Source of the DNA: Branchiostoma floridae | Lineage: Eukaryota; Chordata; Leptocardii; Amphioxiformes; Branchiostomatidae | Assembly: GCF_000003815.2 (NCBI RefSeq) | Contig: NC_049990.1 | Coordinates: 7,591,010-7,655,009, forward strand | Direction: 5' to 3' | Length of the DNA: 64,000 nucleotides | In this document: positions 42,701 to 56,443 of the stretch, in pieces | Position numbering within the stretch: position 1 is the stretch's first letter | Layout: every line of letters starts with the position of its first letter | Position numbers and translations under genes: made by a program | The notes under the pieces: model-generated | What the model saw: the letters and a program-made list of their open reading frames with translations, nothing else | Databases searched by the model: none | What the model was told of the DNA's origin: nothing

Positions 42701-45084
42701 AACGGGTTTCAAGGCACGTCATGACTGTGTAGAGATGGCGTAGAGGGAAGAACTTGTGGGTCAAAGGGACGTGTGTAAAAATAAAAGACGAGGTGACAAA
42801 AATTCGTCTTGGCAGACTAGTAGACATTCCTACTTCCACTTTGACCCTTCACATTTAACACTTTTAATGGAGGAAAAGAGTCGCGTTTTTTTAACGCGGA
42901 CCTTTTCTTGTGAGTTTATATCATACCAGCGGCGTTTTTGTAGTTCTAAATTGAAGTAGATGAAAGTGGATAGAATCAAAGCTTTCTAGTTTTTACGGAC
43001 GCCCGCCCGCCCAAATACTGACGAAGTCGTCTGTTTGTTAATCCACTTCGTGTTGATTAACCGGTTGAAGAGAAAAGCGCGCTTTTTCGGGCGTCCCTCG
43101 CACGCGACTTCTAATAAAGATCAGGGGAAGCAGCAGTGCCGAGAGTGGGTGCAAGGTGTGTAGGCTGTTGTCTGGTTCGAATCTTGCTCCCATTTCCAGC
43201 GTTTGACTTCGGATCAGACTTAATTAAAACCAACATGGGGCAGACACGAAACGCAGATTAGGTGAAATCGACACAGGGCGCATGCCCAGACTAAAGACAG
43301 TTTTAAGATTTTAATTTTTTTTTTGGTAAAATTGTCGTACTTACAAACATAGTCTATTTCTTCTTTCTTCCCAAATGTAAAGAGTAACGAAGTCTACTAC
43401 AACAGTATACTACAGCTTCTGAGGATAAAATACACTTCTGGCGTGTAGTAGACCCTATTTCTATTTACACTCACGAAACTGCAGTCTACGAGTGAAGTAC
43501 ACCACGATGGTTAGTACGAAAGTTATGAAAACAAGTGTAAAGTCTGTCTTAGGACGAGACGAAAAAGCATAATGAAGCGCTAATAAAACAAGCGCTATAA
43601 TTAAGTAGAGAGGCTTGTTTTATCTATTAGTATTACAAACACCAGGTAATAAAATTGCTACTGTTTTTTTTTTACCGTTGCTGAACACCAATCTGAACAG
43701 AACTGTACAAAACAAAACAAATAACATACGCAAAGAAAAACAAATAAATCCAGCTGATTCACATTTTTACGTTATAAATACGTACTTCAAAACAAATCCC
43801 CCGACAAAAACTTGTTACAGAAGTCTGAGAAGACAAGTGTTTTACCGTGTTCGTTATCCCCCATAGACACCACTAGAAATTCTTCACTTTATAGATCCGT
43901 TTGAAGAATGGTGATTGCATAATTGTACATAAACTTGGACAAACGGGAACCAAAGTTTGAAATCAAGGCGATTCAGAAACCCATCCATCAAATTCAAAAG
44001 AAATGCGTAGTTAGTTGTTATGACCGTATGGAGCTCACTAGGAGTCTCGTGGGGAATGAAAAACACCAACAGATTTCCATAAATGAGCAATATCTTCCAT
44101 TTGTTGTGTGTATTCCGTCAAGACAAGTCGTAGTTTAGTAGAAACAAACTTGATGAGATTGGCTGTCTTTCAGGCGTTAATTGCCGTAGAAGAATCGGAT
44201 TCTCTGGTTTCCTACTGTGAAAACAGAGTTTACCGATAGAAATGAAGGCTTGGAACCCGCGAACACCAATTCAAATATTTGCTTTTCCACGCGGAGACGT
44301 GTTTTAAGCCTTCTACGAACTCCTTGAAACGGGCGACGGGAAAAAGAAATGGTTTCAACACATGGTGACGGGACTGTGTGTTTCTTTGATGTTTTTGTGC
44401 TCCGGGAAAGCTGCATTTGCAATCATCAGACTCAAAAAGCGTTCACTCTAAAAGCTGGGATAATTATAGGCTGGACTGAATTTATTAATTCTATTGCCTA
44501 TTTTTTTGTCCCGGTCCCCGCCTGCCTTATGCTTCGATATTGAGCGCCTTTTCTTTCAAACTTCCGACACCCAAGAATTATTTCTTCTTTTTCTCCACCT
44601 AAACGGCTGTAAAATGACTTCTTTCCTCAGAAGAAGTGTTCTAGTCCTAGCACAGCGTTATGGCTGGGGAAACAACAACAGTTGACCGACGACACGGAAA
44701 GAAAACAATCCGTATGTCCGTTTTCAGACGACATGTTGCAGCAGCGTTTCGACACGGTGTCCCCGCTGACTCGCCACACCATGACGCACAGCCCCGGCCT
44801 TTCTCATGAAAATTCAGCGTGAATGAAAAGGCAATTATGACAACGCAGCGACTCAATATTTCCGGGGTTTCCCATTCAGAGCCCCTCTCTTCTATTGACT
44901 GAGCTCTGTGGGTCCATTGTTGAAAACCTCCTTTCTTTACATTCTATTATACAGTGTACACACGTTATTTTTGTAACTTCGAATCTCTGAGAGAAAATGT
45001 GGTATTAACTTTTTCGTCCCTCTTCTAAAGATACATTTTAAGGACACAAAAGTGGTAAGATCTTTAGTTAACTTAGTTTTCGTT
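36754..45084. other. Downstream flank of Zic, no identifiable gene
   Basis: Over 8 kb almost free of recognisable transposons, in contrast to the left side of the window. It contains AATAAA at 38242, an inverted pair GTGTGGACAC/GTGTCCACAC spanning about 38978-39092, and GC-rich patches at 38540-38830 and 39700-41000. The long ORFs there lie on both strands at once and have no domain. Confidence 0.45.
43392..43453. repeat. Inverted repeat, 10-bp arms
   Basis: GTCTACTACA at 43392-43401 and TGTAGTAGAC at 43444-43453, a possible hairpin with a 42-base loop. Confidence 0.5.
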
Positions 45085-45370
45085 TTGAGAATTGTAACGA
45101 TAATTTGTGTGTATGATTTTGCAAGGACGTCCTTGGATTTTGCTTGCTTTTCTCCACTAATTTGTTTTCTTGGATGTGTTTTTAGTTGTAGTCTTTCCCT
45201 TGAAGTATGCGCTGAACCTAACGTACACAAAGGTTTTTAACTAACCTAAATCTTGTTTTTCTTTTTGAGAGTTAAAATCCACGGTGTAATTTTTGTGTAT
45301 TGTTAATTCTTTGCTTGTTGAACTCCGCTATTAGTGATGTTCTTGAATGTGTTTTTAGTGGTCTGAATGG
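45085..45370 (+). repeat. Diverged direct duplication, about 180-bp offset
   Basis: TTTTGAGAATTGTAAC at about 45083 corresponds to TTTTGAGAGTTAAAA about 180 bp later. TTTGCTTG, CTCC-CTA-T and TTCTTGGATGTGTTTTTAGT recur at matching offsets. The second unit leads into an open frame (45300-45617) that I do not recognise. Confidence 0.55.
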
Positions 45371-46759
45371 AGTGCCAGACCTAATTATTGCCCAATTAGC
45401 GGAGAGGTGTGAAGAGCCGGTAAACACAGACCCAGAACGTGACGATGAGGCATTGTCTATATGCATGTCTCAGAATGGACTGAAACCTTCCCAGGACTTC
45501 TCCCTCAGGAAAACTTACCCCACCTCCATTGTCAAAAATCCTTCCCCACGAAAGAAAAACAACTATTTTCGCCGTTGGTATTTGTTAAAGAACAGTAGGA
45601 TTTCACCTGATTGTTAGTGAAAGCTAAAGAAATGGTAAGAAACTATTGTAGTTGAGGCGGAGAAGGGGAGAGAAAGGAAAATGAAGCGAACTGGTCCTTC
45701 CAGTTACAGGTGTGATAAATGAAGTGCGATTTTCTGATGAAATCAGACTGATAAACGAATTACACTTCCGGAGCCAATTATGTCTTTTATCACGAGAAAT
45801 TGGACGCAATTGTTTCAGAAGATGCGAAGAAAGCGAAAGGAACAAGTAGAGTTCCCTCTGGACAGGTGTACACACCCAAATCTATTGTTCTCTGTGACAA
45901 AATGTCCTTCTGATACTTCCGAAAACAATTTTGAGTAATTACTTGCGGTGGAGAGAGGTGAGAACTAATACTCTCACTCTGTTGTTCTTCTTATCAGTGA
46001 ATTTGTTTGTACGCAGGCCGCTCAGGTGTTTTTGATGTTTATCGTGGAAAAACATGATCGACACCTGTCAATAACAACTGATGGCCTGATAATATATGCA
46101 GACAATCTCCTAACTTGATACCCTAGTTTACCACTGTACATGGTACGGTTTTATAATGCAAGGAAGAGCAAGGACAATGATCGCCTCTCCGGCTTTATTT
46201 ACATTTCTACAACACTTTCTGCAAGTCATCCCATTTCACAACGAGATAAATCTATCAAAAGTGGAATTTCTGCTGCAGTACCTTAGAAAGCCTCTAGGAT
46301 GCCTATTATTGAACTTGACCTTCGTTTCGTTGGTTTTCCCGACCCTACCCACATACCAAATGTTTCAAGAATTCATCTACAATTTCTCGATATTAACTGT
46401 CTATTGTCCACGCACCTGTAGACGGTCAAACGTCACCTGGAACATAACCTTATTATCGAACGTAAAAACTTGATACGCAACAACAAATACAACAACATCA
46501 GAAACGAAAGAACAAGGCAAATTATTTCTGAACTTAGATATTCAGCGCGGAGAAATATGTTGGTGTATATGTATGTCGTATAAAAAGTTCATATGAATCA
46601 ACTAAACAAACGAAAACTTTTTATTCCTGGTTCGAAACTTTTCCACTTGTCGGTTCATAGACGAACAGAAGTAAGAGTAGCAGATTATTCGTCACTCACG
46701 TGTTTATTTTTGCCGTTGACCCTGACATCCCTCCCCGCCATGCCCGTGCCTGGTCCCGT

Positions 46760-47190
46760 AGTTAACCCCACACACGCACGGTGACGTGTGGGGCTATAAA
46801 AACGGCTCTCTACGGGATTTGTCAGCAGCAGCGACACGGAATATGTAAACCAAGAAATTGGTGACGAAAGGTTTTAGCGTTCCAGCAATTTGGTTAACGA
46901 AACAGGGAACGATTTTCAAGTATTTGCTATAATTTAAAATTTTCCAAGGGCGCAGTCCTTTGCTATTTGAGATCAACAATGCATTACATACAAGGTGAAC
47001 TCAGCAAAATGATATAAAATATTGATAAAAAGAAATATTAGTACAATAACCCAATCTATTGTTGGCGTGTACTATGTTCCCTCTTCCAACGGGAAACAAT
47101 GATTATAATTACAATTTCGTGGTGAAGGATCGTGCAATAGTCACTCTGAAGTTGCTGTTTTAACTCTGAAGAGGAAACGGACTGGAAAAG
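46760..47190 (+). promoter_or_regulatory. Candidate TATA promoter with downstream splice donor
   Basis: TATAAAAA begins at 46795, preceded by an imperfect inverted repeat CCCCACACACGCACGGTGAC-GTGTGGGG with a TGACG half-site. A GTCAGC initiator-like sequence with A at 46824 is 29 bases from the TATA, the expected spacing. At 47190/47191 there is a near-perfect donor AAAAG|GTAAGT after a purine-rich stretch. The 367-bp span between them has no long ORF, so this could be a non-coding first exon of an unknown transcript. Confidence 0.3.
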
Positions 47191-48359
47191 GTAAGTGTTA
47201 AGGTATAACTATGTACCATACACCTGTCCTTTACCTGTCCAGGGTTATGTTTGTTGTCGCCACAGGTACTCGGCGGGAAACCCGGGGACCCCCGCGGCGG
47301 ACAACAGCGGACGGACGGCCATCTTTTGTAACGATCTATTAAGTATTATTGCTAGATTGTTTTAAACCTCTCAGGGAACGCCCCATAAAGTTGGGTACAC
47401 AAACCTAATGATACGTCTGCATTGGTGCAATACGTTTGCACTTGGCTGAAGTTTTCCGATGTGTCCGTTTTGTCTGAAACTGGGCTTCTAAAGACGCATA
47501 GTCACTGAAAGGTACATATTGAACTTGAAGTTCTAAATTCTAGCAATACATCTTAAACCACTATTCTAGTAACGCTGCGCGACCTTGATACAAGTACAAC
47601 CACTCTGCGACCTTAAATTTCACCGAGTGCTCTATAAGTTCACAAAAAAAGAGAAAAAGAGTAATTTTACGCTTTGTTTGCTTTGCTGTATTTCATATAA
47701 TACTTTTACATTTTGCATAAAAAACAGGTTTACGAGTACACAAATCCAACATACGTCTAGTGGAATGGGTCCTAGATGTATTGTTGTACATAGTAATGAC
47801 TACTCCAGTAAGATCCACATGCACGTGTGTGTTTTCTACATGTACATCTTCGTACATTGGGCGTGTCTATCACCCTCTACTAAAAAGTTTGGGAGTCAGG
47901 AAGTAGAGGAAGTATTCGTAGACAAAGTTACACACATTTCTAACTTTTCTACGCCTTAATTTTGTAATAATATATCTCGAAAGTATGGACGGATATATTT
48001 TTGCAAAGAGAGAAAAGAACGTTCAGATTCATCATGCTTGAAACATTTAAACAATGATTTGAATAACATCTTTCGACAGGGTATCACTATCACATGGTAC
48101 AGAATATATGACTTGGTTGGTGGATTCAAATAGAATGTTTATCTCTTTTTTATAGATTCAACATCGATTTAAAAACCATTTGAAAAGGGTAGACCTCCTT
48201 AATTAAAACCAGGTAAAAAAGAATAGTCGGAACGTTCGATCAAAGAAAATAATCCGCCCGTGGAAGTAATAGTTGTTCTATTGCGTGATTCACGTAGACA
48301 AAATTCCGTTCATTCTAATCCGCTTGTTTATAAAAGACAGGAGATTGAAAATGGGTGGG

Positions 48360-49050
48360 TCTGCACTCCTATTATCCATTTCCTGTATAGAGAGATGGTA
48401 TAGATCACAAAGATAAAACTTTTCCATCAGAAAGATCTGTATACATGTATACATGACAATAAGACGATTGTTAGTGAATAAATGAGTTGTAGTATTTTCA
48501 TTTTATTGTGGTAGTTGTGAACATTATAGCAAGCAGATTTTGATCTAAAACCTTATAATATACATAGATGGTAAAGATATTTGAGATAAAACTTTCCATT
48601 AAGAATACCTGCACAGTTGCTACAAAATTTCGACAATTGTCAGACAATGAGTAAATATCACTTTGTAGATCGTGATAAGTACTAGTACTAGTATAATGTT
48701 CTTGGTTATAACATGCAACATTGAATCTAAAATCTGCCCTCTTTGTGCACATGCATCGATGTTACAGATATTGCAGATAAACTTTTTCATTTTTACAATT
48801 AGAAGAAAAAATAGCACAGTTTGTATTGCAATACGACAATATTATCAGTACAAAAGTGGGTTTTATATAGTAAGGTTATGTTTGGTATAATTTGGACCTA
48901 AAATGGGTAAGTATGAATTCCTTATATCTTTCCTTACATTGATAGATATTTTATATGCAGAAGAAGGTCGAACTTTCTAGTAAAAAGACCTGTAGAGTTG
49001 TTTTGACGACATCAATACGACAGTTGTCCGTAACTAAGTAAGTGACTATT
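48360..49050 (+). repeat. Diverged tandem array, four units of about 170-200 bp
   Basis: A segment of the type ATCTGTATACATG...GACAATAAGACGATTGTTAG appears near 48436. Related segments follow near 48608 (CACAGTTGC, GACAATTGTCAG), 48810 (CACAGTTTGTATTGC, ACGACAATATTATCAG) and 48987 (AGAGTTGTTTTGACG, ACGACAGTTGTCCG). Units are strongly diverged. AT-rich and non-coding. Confidence 0.5.
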
Positions 49051-52000
49051 ACGTGTATTGCGTGACGGTTATGCACTCTGAGGGTAGAATCTAAAATTCA
49101 AACTTCCTTGGCTCAAAGGTCGCACCAAACATTGCGTCAACGATACGGTGATGTCCTGTCCTCAGAGAGACCGCTATCCCACCAGACCTCATTACAACTT
49201 TGGTAATGATGCTAATAATTGTCAACAAAAATCAGCAAATATCTCCTAGGGAACGCGAATATGATTTTCGCCGCCCGTGGAGAATACTAGTATACCTGTG
49301 TCTGTCATATTGGGTCGAGACCCACACTTTTTGTACTGTCGTTTTTTCCTGTATCCGTGTGTGCGCTGTGTGTTCCCCAAAGACTGGGGCTCAACACCAG
49401 CTTAATTCTGTAAACAAGGCACGTCAAGAGATCTTTCATGTCCTCTGCCGATCAAACAGTCTTGTTGTACCGACTTTGGAGGATGTGCGTGCGAAGGGGA
49501 GGAACGGACAACTTTACAGGAAAGATGACGAGGGGAATCGTTTTTGAAATACTGCTGTATTTGTGGTGTTTGTGTACACGTCCGAGATGTTCAAAGCTGT
49601 TTGGTGGTGCTGTCACATTCGTTTGCTACAATCACGAGACTGAAAGCAATTTTAGAGCAAAACTTGATTTCATACACAGAAAACTTTTTTAGTTGCCGAA
49701 GATAAAAAAAGGCAAATTGATTGACTTGGCGATTGTTTATATAGATTAGATAGTTTAGTCAATATTTGCTGAGGTGACGCCAAAAGTAAAACATTTTGGC
49801 ATAGCGAAAATAATTGGTGAAAAAACAGGACGAAGCTTGTCGTCTGTCACAAATTATTATTCCGGAAGTCTTTGTTTGCACAATCGATGACCTACTAAAT
49901 CTCCATGTGCAAATTGTTATCTGATTTTTCACAGGTCGAGAAATGGGGAAAAAAGAGAGATTGTTATATCTGTGTCCCTAAAAACGGGTGATTCGCAAAA
50001 GAAGTTATTGTTCTTTTTAAGCAGCTAATTTATTGTCATTGATCAAAGTTTCGCCAAGGAATACTGCGCATATAACTTTATAAGAAAGAACAGACATGCC
50101 CTGAGACAAAGGACTCAAGTGTTGTTGTCAGAACTTAAGGCGGCTTTAGAACGAAATAATCTTAAAGGGGAGGGAAGACCGAATGAAAACAAGAGAAAGT
50201 TACGACAGAGATTGTACTAAATCCACCGGCACTGTTCAAACTTGGTATTTGTAAACGTTAGAGGATCTCTTCACAGTGGAAGTACAGTGTAACCTGCAAG
50301 GCCGAGGCGTGATGGCAAGCAAAAGGCGTAATAGGAAAAACAGAGGAGTGTTTTGGAAGGACTGCGGTCCCAGGAAGGGGGGTGAGGAGGGCAAGATCTG
50401 ACGGCGGGGGACGGCCGCCCGAAAAGGTGCACGTCCAAGTCGTAGAACAGAAGCGCACAGATGAAGGGCCGTGTTCTCTGTAGTTGCGGGCCACATCTGA
50501 AACGCATCTCACGGTCTCTCTGCGGTGGAACTTGGCTCTCTCTTTCGGCATGTTCTCCCCGCGCCACCTTTGGTCACCCCGACCAGCGGGACTCCACTCC
50601 GTATCTCGGCGCTCCCTCGCCCCTGGCCCCGAGACCACTTCCTCCCTCGCCGCGGTGCTTGGCCGGGAATAAAGCCGGGCCCGTGAACTCTCCCCAGCCG
50701 CCACCGTGTGAGACTTGACCCGTCTCTGCATGGTGTATGGATTTTCATATCATGAATCAACCCCTATATCCATCCCTAGCCCAATGTGAATAAAACACCA
50801 CGGCTGCTAAACAACTGCTGCGGAGAGTAAGTACTAGTTTATGCCGGGTCACTCCCCAAAAAGTGGTCCCGCGGACATATGTCTAGACTATAGTATTCTC
50901 TCCTAGTTCCCCAGCTCAGAATAGCTTCCCACCGCCGAGGCTTCGGTCTGAAACGGGGCTCCCGACGCAAACACGGCTGGCAAGAAGGCAAAGGTAAGAA
51001 TTCAGACGAGGATATATCTGGAAAGCTCGTTCGCAGGCTTGTGTGTAAGATAGTAGCGCTTTGCGCGGAAAGGCCTGTACCCAAGAGGGCCAGGCGGGCT
51101 TTTGAAGTTTGTAACGCTTCAGCTCTAATGTGGCAGACTGGCGTAGAACATTAGTCTCAATTGAGTAACTCTCACCCTATCGTACATAACTACATTTCCT
51201 TGTGCCAATAGATATCAACATAAACCTCAGGTGCTTCTTCACACCACCTTAAGAAATATCTTAAAGTCTTAAGACATCAGGACTGCATTCTAACACTACT
51301 GTTTATAAGCTAGCATGAATAATATAATCGTGATTAATTTTACAAGCGTGGATATATCCCGTAGTGAAGACAGTAGGCCCGGAGAAACATGCACGTTTTT
51401 ACGAAGAGAGTCCAGCGGCGTGTAGAATATACTGTAGGTTTTAGTCCGCCTGGATTTACAGAGACAAGATACTGGTCGTCTGTTGGTCTGTAGAAGATTT
51501 ATTTATCCACGGTTTAATCGGAGGATCGAGTGTTCGGACTTAATCAGCTGTTGCGTGTAAAAATTAGCGTGGCGACATGGCTTACACCGACGGGCAAAAA
51601 TTCGTCTCAAATGCCCCGGTGTGGCCTACATAAGACTTGAACTGTCTAAAGGGAAATGTTTCGAACCATCGTAGAGCTGTGTGTGTTTTGTTTGACTACA
51701 AGCATCGCTTCTGCTCTAACTCTGACCGTATCTAACGTAATCCTTATTATCATATTCATTGTACAGCCAAACCAACACCCCATTAAAGGTTGTGTACCGT
51801 TGTCCCCTGTGGGATTTTTTATTCAACGCCCCCAGATAAATTTAAGAAAATATCAGTAACAATTTGCTTGTGTTATAACGTATTGAGCCAGCCTTGTTTC
51901 CCTACCATCAGGTCAACGGTGATCCCAACCCGGGCCTAACATAATCCTAGCCCACAGGGCGATAAAATAAATTGACCAAAAGCTCTTTCCGGCTCTCTGG

Positions 52001-54359
52001 TAAGAAAATAAAGATTAATAAAGCTGCCTATCAGACGTAACGAGCGTCAGTAGATAACTGATTGAATACAAATCTGCGATAAGGGTCCGATAGAGTCAGT
52101 TGGGACGGCCGGGGCGGCCTGCGTGCTCCGGCGGTGCCACTGGCTCCCAGCTCCGGCTGGTCTCAAACCCTTCCCGTGTCTATATCTTGTCCGGAATTTC
52201 CGAGCTGAATTTGGGGAATTTTAATTGCTGTTGGAATTAATCGAGGGCTGTCACTGATGAAGATAGATAATTAGGATGAGCGGGGCGCGTGTCTACCCTT
52301 GCGTGTGTGTAGAGAGGTCTGTGTTGTATCCACTGATACAATCGTACTAGGTTTGGACAGTGTCAAAACTGCCATCTTATTATCTATGTTCATCTGAGCG
52401 GAAAGAATATACCAGACAACTCTAACTGTAAGATCATATTTACTTATTGGATTTGGAAAAATCGATTTAGCTCGTCTTGTGTGGGGCAAAGCGCCTGTGA
52501 GCAGTTTGCTGTTAAGTGTGTCCGTATGGACGCAGTCTTAACCCACTTCTGTGTATTGTCTGGACTTTATATTTAAACGGCAGACAGCGTGGATTAGAAC
52601 GCTTGTTATATGATGTAGTGCACTTGTTAAAGCCTAATATTATTGTTAGAAACAACACACATAATGAGGGGTATTATGATAGTAAATCCTCTGTAAGACG
52701 AAATGTCTTGCAAAAGTGAAGGCATGTAGTCGTCATTTTTTCATAAAAACAACAGCTTCAAATCATCTGTTCTAGTCTACAGTGGTTCTAGTCATAGCCA
52801 ACGAGGCACAATGAAATATTCTGTTGCTCCACGCATAATGTAGTTATAGTTGAGTACTGGGCAATTCAGTAGCTACTACACATGAAGTGCCCCTATGGTG
52901 CTCTCAATTCACTCTTGAACTATCAACATGTTGCCATTTTCTAAATGATAAGGAGTGTTATTTGTTCAAAGCATCAAGACGAACGTATAAGCCATTTGAT
53001 ATAAAATTTTGGGAAAAGATTCGCTGAAAGTAGATCCAAATCCTTGGCGGATCTAAGTTGGACCCTTTCTGTTATATAAAACTGAATCAGTTATGATTTA
53101 CCCCTGCGTTTAGAAATGCACCCGATACTATTAATTATGGTTCACAGGTAATCGATTGGCAGAAGTGCTTATGGAATAGATATGGTCCCAAACTGACGGT
53201 TCTGACTGCATACTTTTGTAGCGTAGTTTAGAGACTTTATATGACAACATTTAGTAGGGGTCTGACTGGTCGCATGATTTCTACAAGGCCTTGTGTCAAG
53301 TAAGAATCTTTCGGTATGCTTCAAGTCTGTAACTATCACGTTGTAAATTTTAGTCCAATGGCCTGAGTAAATGGCCCAGCAGCTGCACAAGTCACAGACA
53401 AAGATTTAGGGAATAAAAAAAAAAGATCGCTCTCATTTACGCTCTTTAAAAAAGGAATTACAGCCGAATGAATCAATGCAACAGGTCTCATTAAAACGGT
53501 GTAAATTCGCCATCATTAACTATTAGCTATTGTTGGCGGGTAGCATCTTTAGTAACCGGGGCTGCCATAGGTTATGGCCGCGGTCATGTCGCGGCAGGGG
53601 TCCGGCAAGATGGGCCCTTCGGTCGATACCGTCTCATCGGCGATTTCATCAACGGAAAATCCAATACCAACGGGCAACTGTTGAATCTTCAACTACAAAC
53701 GATTTGAAGGGTTTCGAGGTTACGTTTTCATAATAGAAAGAAGGTTCAAAAATTGAGTTTTCAGTCTTAAGGTTATGTGGGAGCCACTTCATGTGTTACA
53801 AGTCAGAGAGCACTTCACAGAAGTATAATTTACGCCGCGATTGTCAGACAAATTTCATCTTGAATAGACTCACGGGACAATGATATGTCAGTTTCAATAG
53901 TACGTGTTCAGGAATGACAATGTTTACAATAAGGTAAGCTATTTCGTGCACTCTGTAATCATGTATAACAACATTACCGCAATCATAAAATAACAAAAAA
54001 TAAACATACAGATATATTTTGGTAACTATGTAAGCCAGTAAGTTTGCCTGTAAAGTTAAGAATGTGAAGTTTGCAGCATATATGGAGTTCTGATGCAAAA
54101 TATAGATCTGCAGTTATTCCAACATTGTCAAAGTGGGGCATGAAATAAGTGAATGTGTGTCGTTATGGAATGCAAAGGATAATATTCAACATGGGATTAT
54201 CTTTGATATGTGGGAATGATGAAATAACAGTTGAAATTTTTTTTTTTAATGTTTAAAGCAGTAGTACTTTAGATGTTCGCTAAATTCAGCATCCTGTTCA
54301 AAAACACATAAGAATTACACATGTCAGCACGTGCAATAAACTGGACATTGTGAGCTTCT

Positions 54360-54560
54360 GTCATTGCATATGTATGAATATATACATATTAAGTGTAGCT
54401 ATGTACAGGTATATGCATGTATGCATGTATACCTATTATACATGCACACACAGTGTACGTGCGTCTGTATGTATGTATGCATGTATGCATTCATATATAG
54501 ATAAATGTATTGAATCGCTTATACGTATGTATCAGTATATGTACGTTTATACGAACGTAT
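54360..54560 (+). repeat. Degenerate TATG/CATA simple repeat
   Basis: Many GTATGTATGCATGTATGC-like steps mixed with other AT-rich sequence. The open frame across it is low complexity. Confidence 0.7.
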
Positions 54561-56395
54561 AAGAGCATAGTTATCGCCTGTAGAATAGAGTATCGACATT
54601 ACATTGACAAAAGGTCTAATGTATATAAAGTACAATACAATCAACAGACATTTGGTACTCAGTGCAGAAAGCGTTTCAAAACCATACATTTAATGGTTTC
54701 TCACTGATTCCACTGGTTACTGAGTAAAGATAGAAAACTTTATCGTAAATTGTAGATGTGAATGTAAAGATAGGTGCATGTAGTGTTTATGTATTCACAT
54801 GCTCTAAATCTTAGATACCTGGTTCCGTACTTCTCGTACCATGAAAGCTAAAATTGACTAAAAGAAAACTTTGTAACAAATTCATAGTACAGTTATACCT
54901 TGTTAACTGTCACTTATGAATTCCAAAATTTGAAGATCTCTCACGGCACACCTAAATCAGAAAAATTCATTAGTCATAAACAGATAGAAAATGAAGTATT
55001 CTTCCGTTTGGAGCCCGAGGCATGTCATATTTACCCATACATTGTATACAGTATCTGACTTTGAACCTTTATCTATTTGTTTATTTATTCACGAAAGCTC
55101 AAATCGGAAAGCAGGCTGCTTTTCATTGAGGTCATGAGGGAAGAGGCAAGGGTCAGACAAAGTATATACAGTTAGATAATTTAAAGTCCTAATTAGTTTT
55201 ATTAGCTTATATATACAATTTTACATACATTGAAACTTATTCTATGCGTAGGACTGAAATGTCCAACGCAAAAACGCCAGAACGCCGAAATATCTGGTAC
55301 ACTGTGTACGAGAAGAGTTTGAATTTATTCTATTTGATATATTAATGCTAGTCTAACAGATGTTGTTTTGTTCTTGAAATGAAAGCTTACCTGACTTCAA
55401 GTTAAGGTTATCTAAGTCTCAAACCAACCTTTAAAACAAAAACAAGTCTATAACTTAAGCATACTGGTAGACCACCCGTATAAGTTTCAGAATTCAGTAC
55501 ACAATTGCTTCTTTAAGATTTTGGAGCTTTGGTTCTTTGTGGCTTTGTGTATGGAGGTTATCGTTTCACGGTTCTCATATTTCTAACGTGACCTTTGCTG
55601 AACTCTGGATACGCAAGGGAGGAAACTGAATTCAAATCATGGCTTCAGTCTGCAATCTTAAACCAAAGGGAATTTTCCTCAGTCACTTTGTAAATTACTG
55701 TATGAGAAAAGCAACAAACACGGGAACATAATGTGTAGAATTGATACAAGCTCTATAGCTGAGTTTGGGAAAACGAAACAAAACAAGACTCAAGAAGCCG
55801 AACGGAAGAAATGACAAAAGTCTGCTAAACTTTAAGCGGTACCGCAACTAGTGAATATCTTGTAATTAGGAAAGTATAGTTTAAGAATAATACAGTGGTT
55901 GTTCATGTATTCAGTATTACAATGTCTTTACTGAAATTTTCCATCTGGAAAAACAAAGGCGTTGCGCTGTTTTGAGTGTACTCTATAAAAAGAAATCAAA
56001 ATACCAAATGAGAAAATCTGACTTGTTGTATTGTTGTGCTTCAATGAATGTACTTTGCCGGTACCAGAACACTTTTTTTGCCTTTCTCTAGTGTTTGAAC
56101 AAAGTTACCATAAAGTAAGTGGCTACAGTGTATATGTTTTATAAGTCTTTACTGTATATTCATTGCATTCTAGAGATGAGAATTGTCATAGGATGAGGGA
56201 GTTGAACGTTTTGTTGATGAAATAACAGCACTGCCCAACTTGAAACGTTTGTTATATGATAGTCTTGTAATAAGAGACTGAGTGATAGTAATAGGAGGTC
56301 CATAGCACAATGAACTAAAGTTTGCAACTTTACACATGCAAACAAACAATTACTATTTGAACGGGTCCTTGTATAAACCATTCAAACTCTTAAAC

Positions 56396-56443
56396 TGTTC
56401 AAACTGAACAACATCAATTCAAATCTACAGATTTGAATTGATG
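56396..56443. repeat. Two adjacent perfect palindromes
   Basis: TGTTCA-AAC-TGAACA (56396-56410) is followed directly by a 15-bp perfect inverted repeat with a 2-bp loop: CATCAATTCAAATCT at 56412-56426 and its complement at 56429-56443. The second can form a tight hairpin. No gene is nearby. Confidence 0.7.

Noticed and set aside
43174-43186. GGTTCGAATCT resembling a tRNA B box
   Set aside because: No A box, T-arm pairing or acceptor stem around it.
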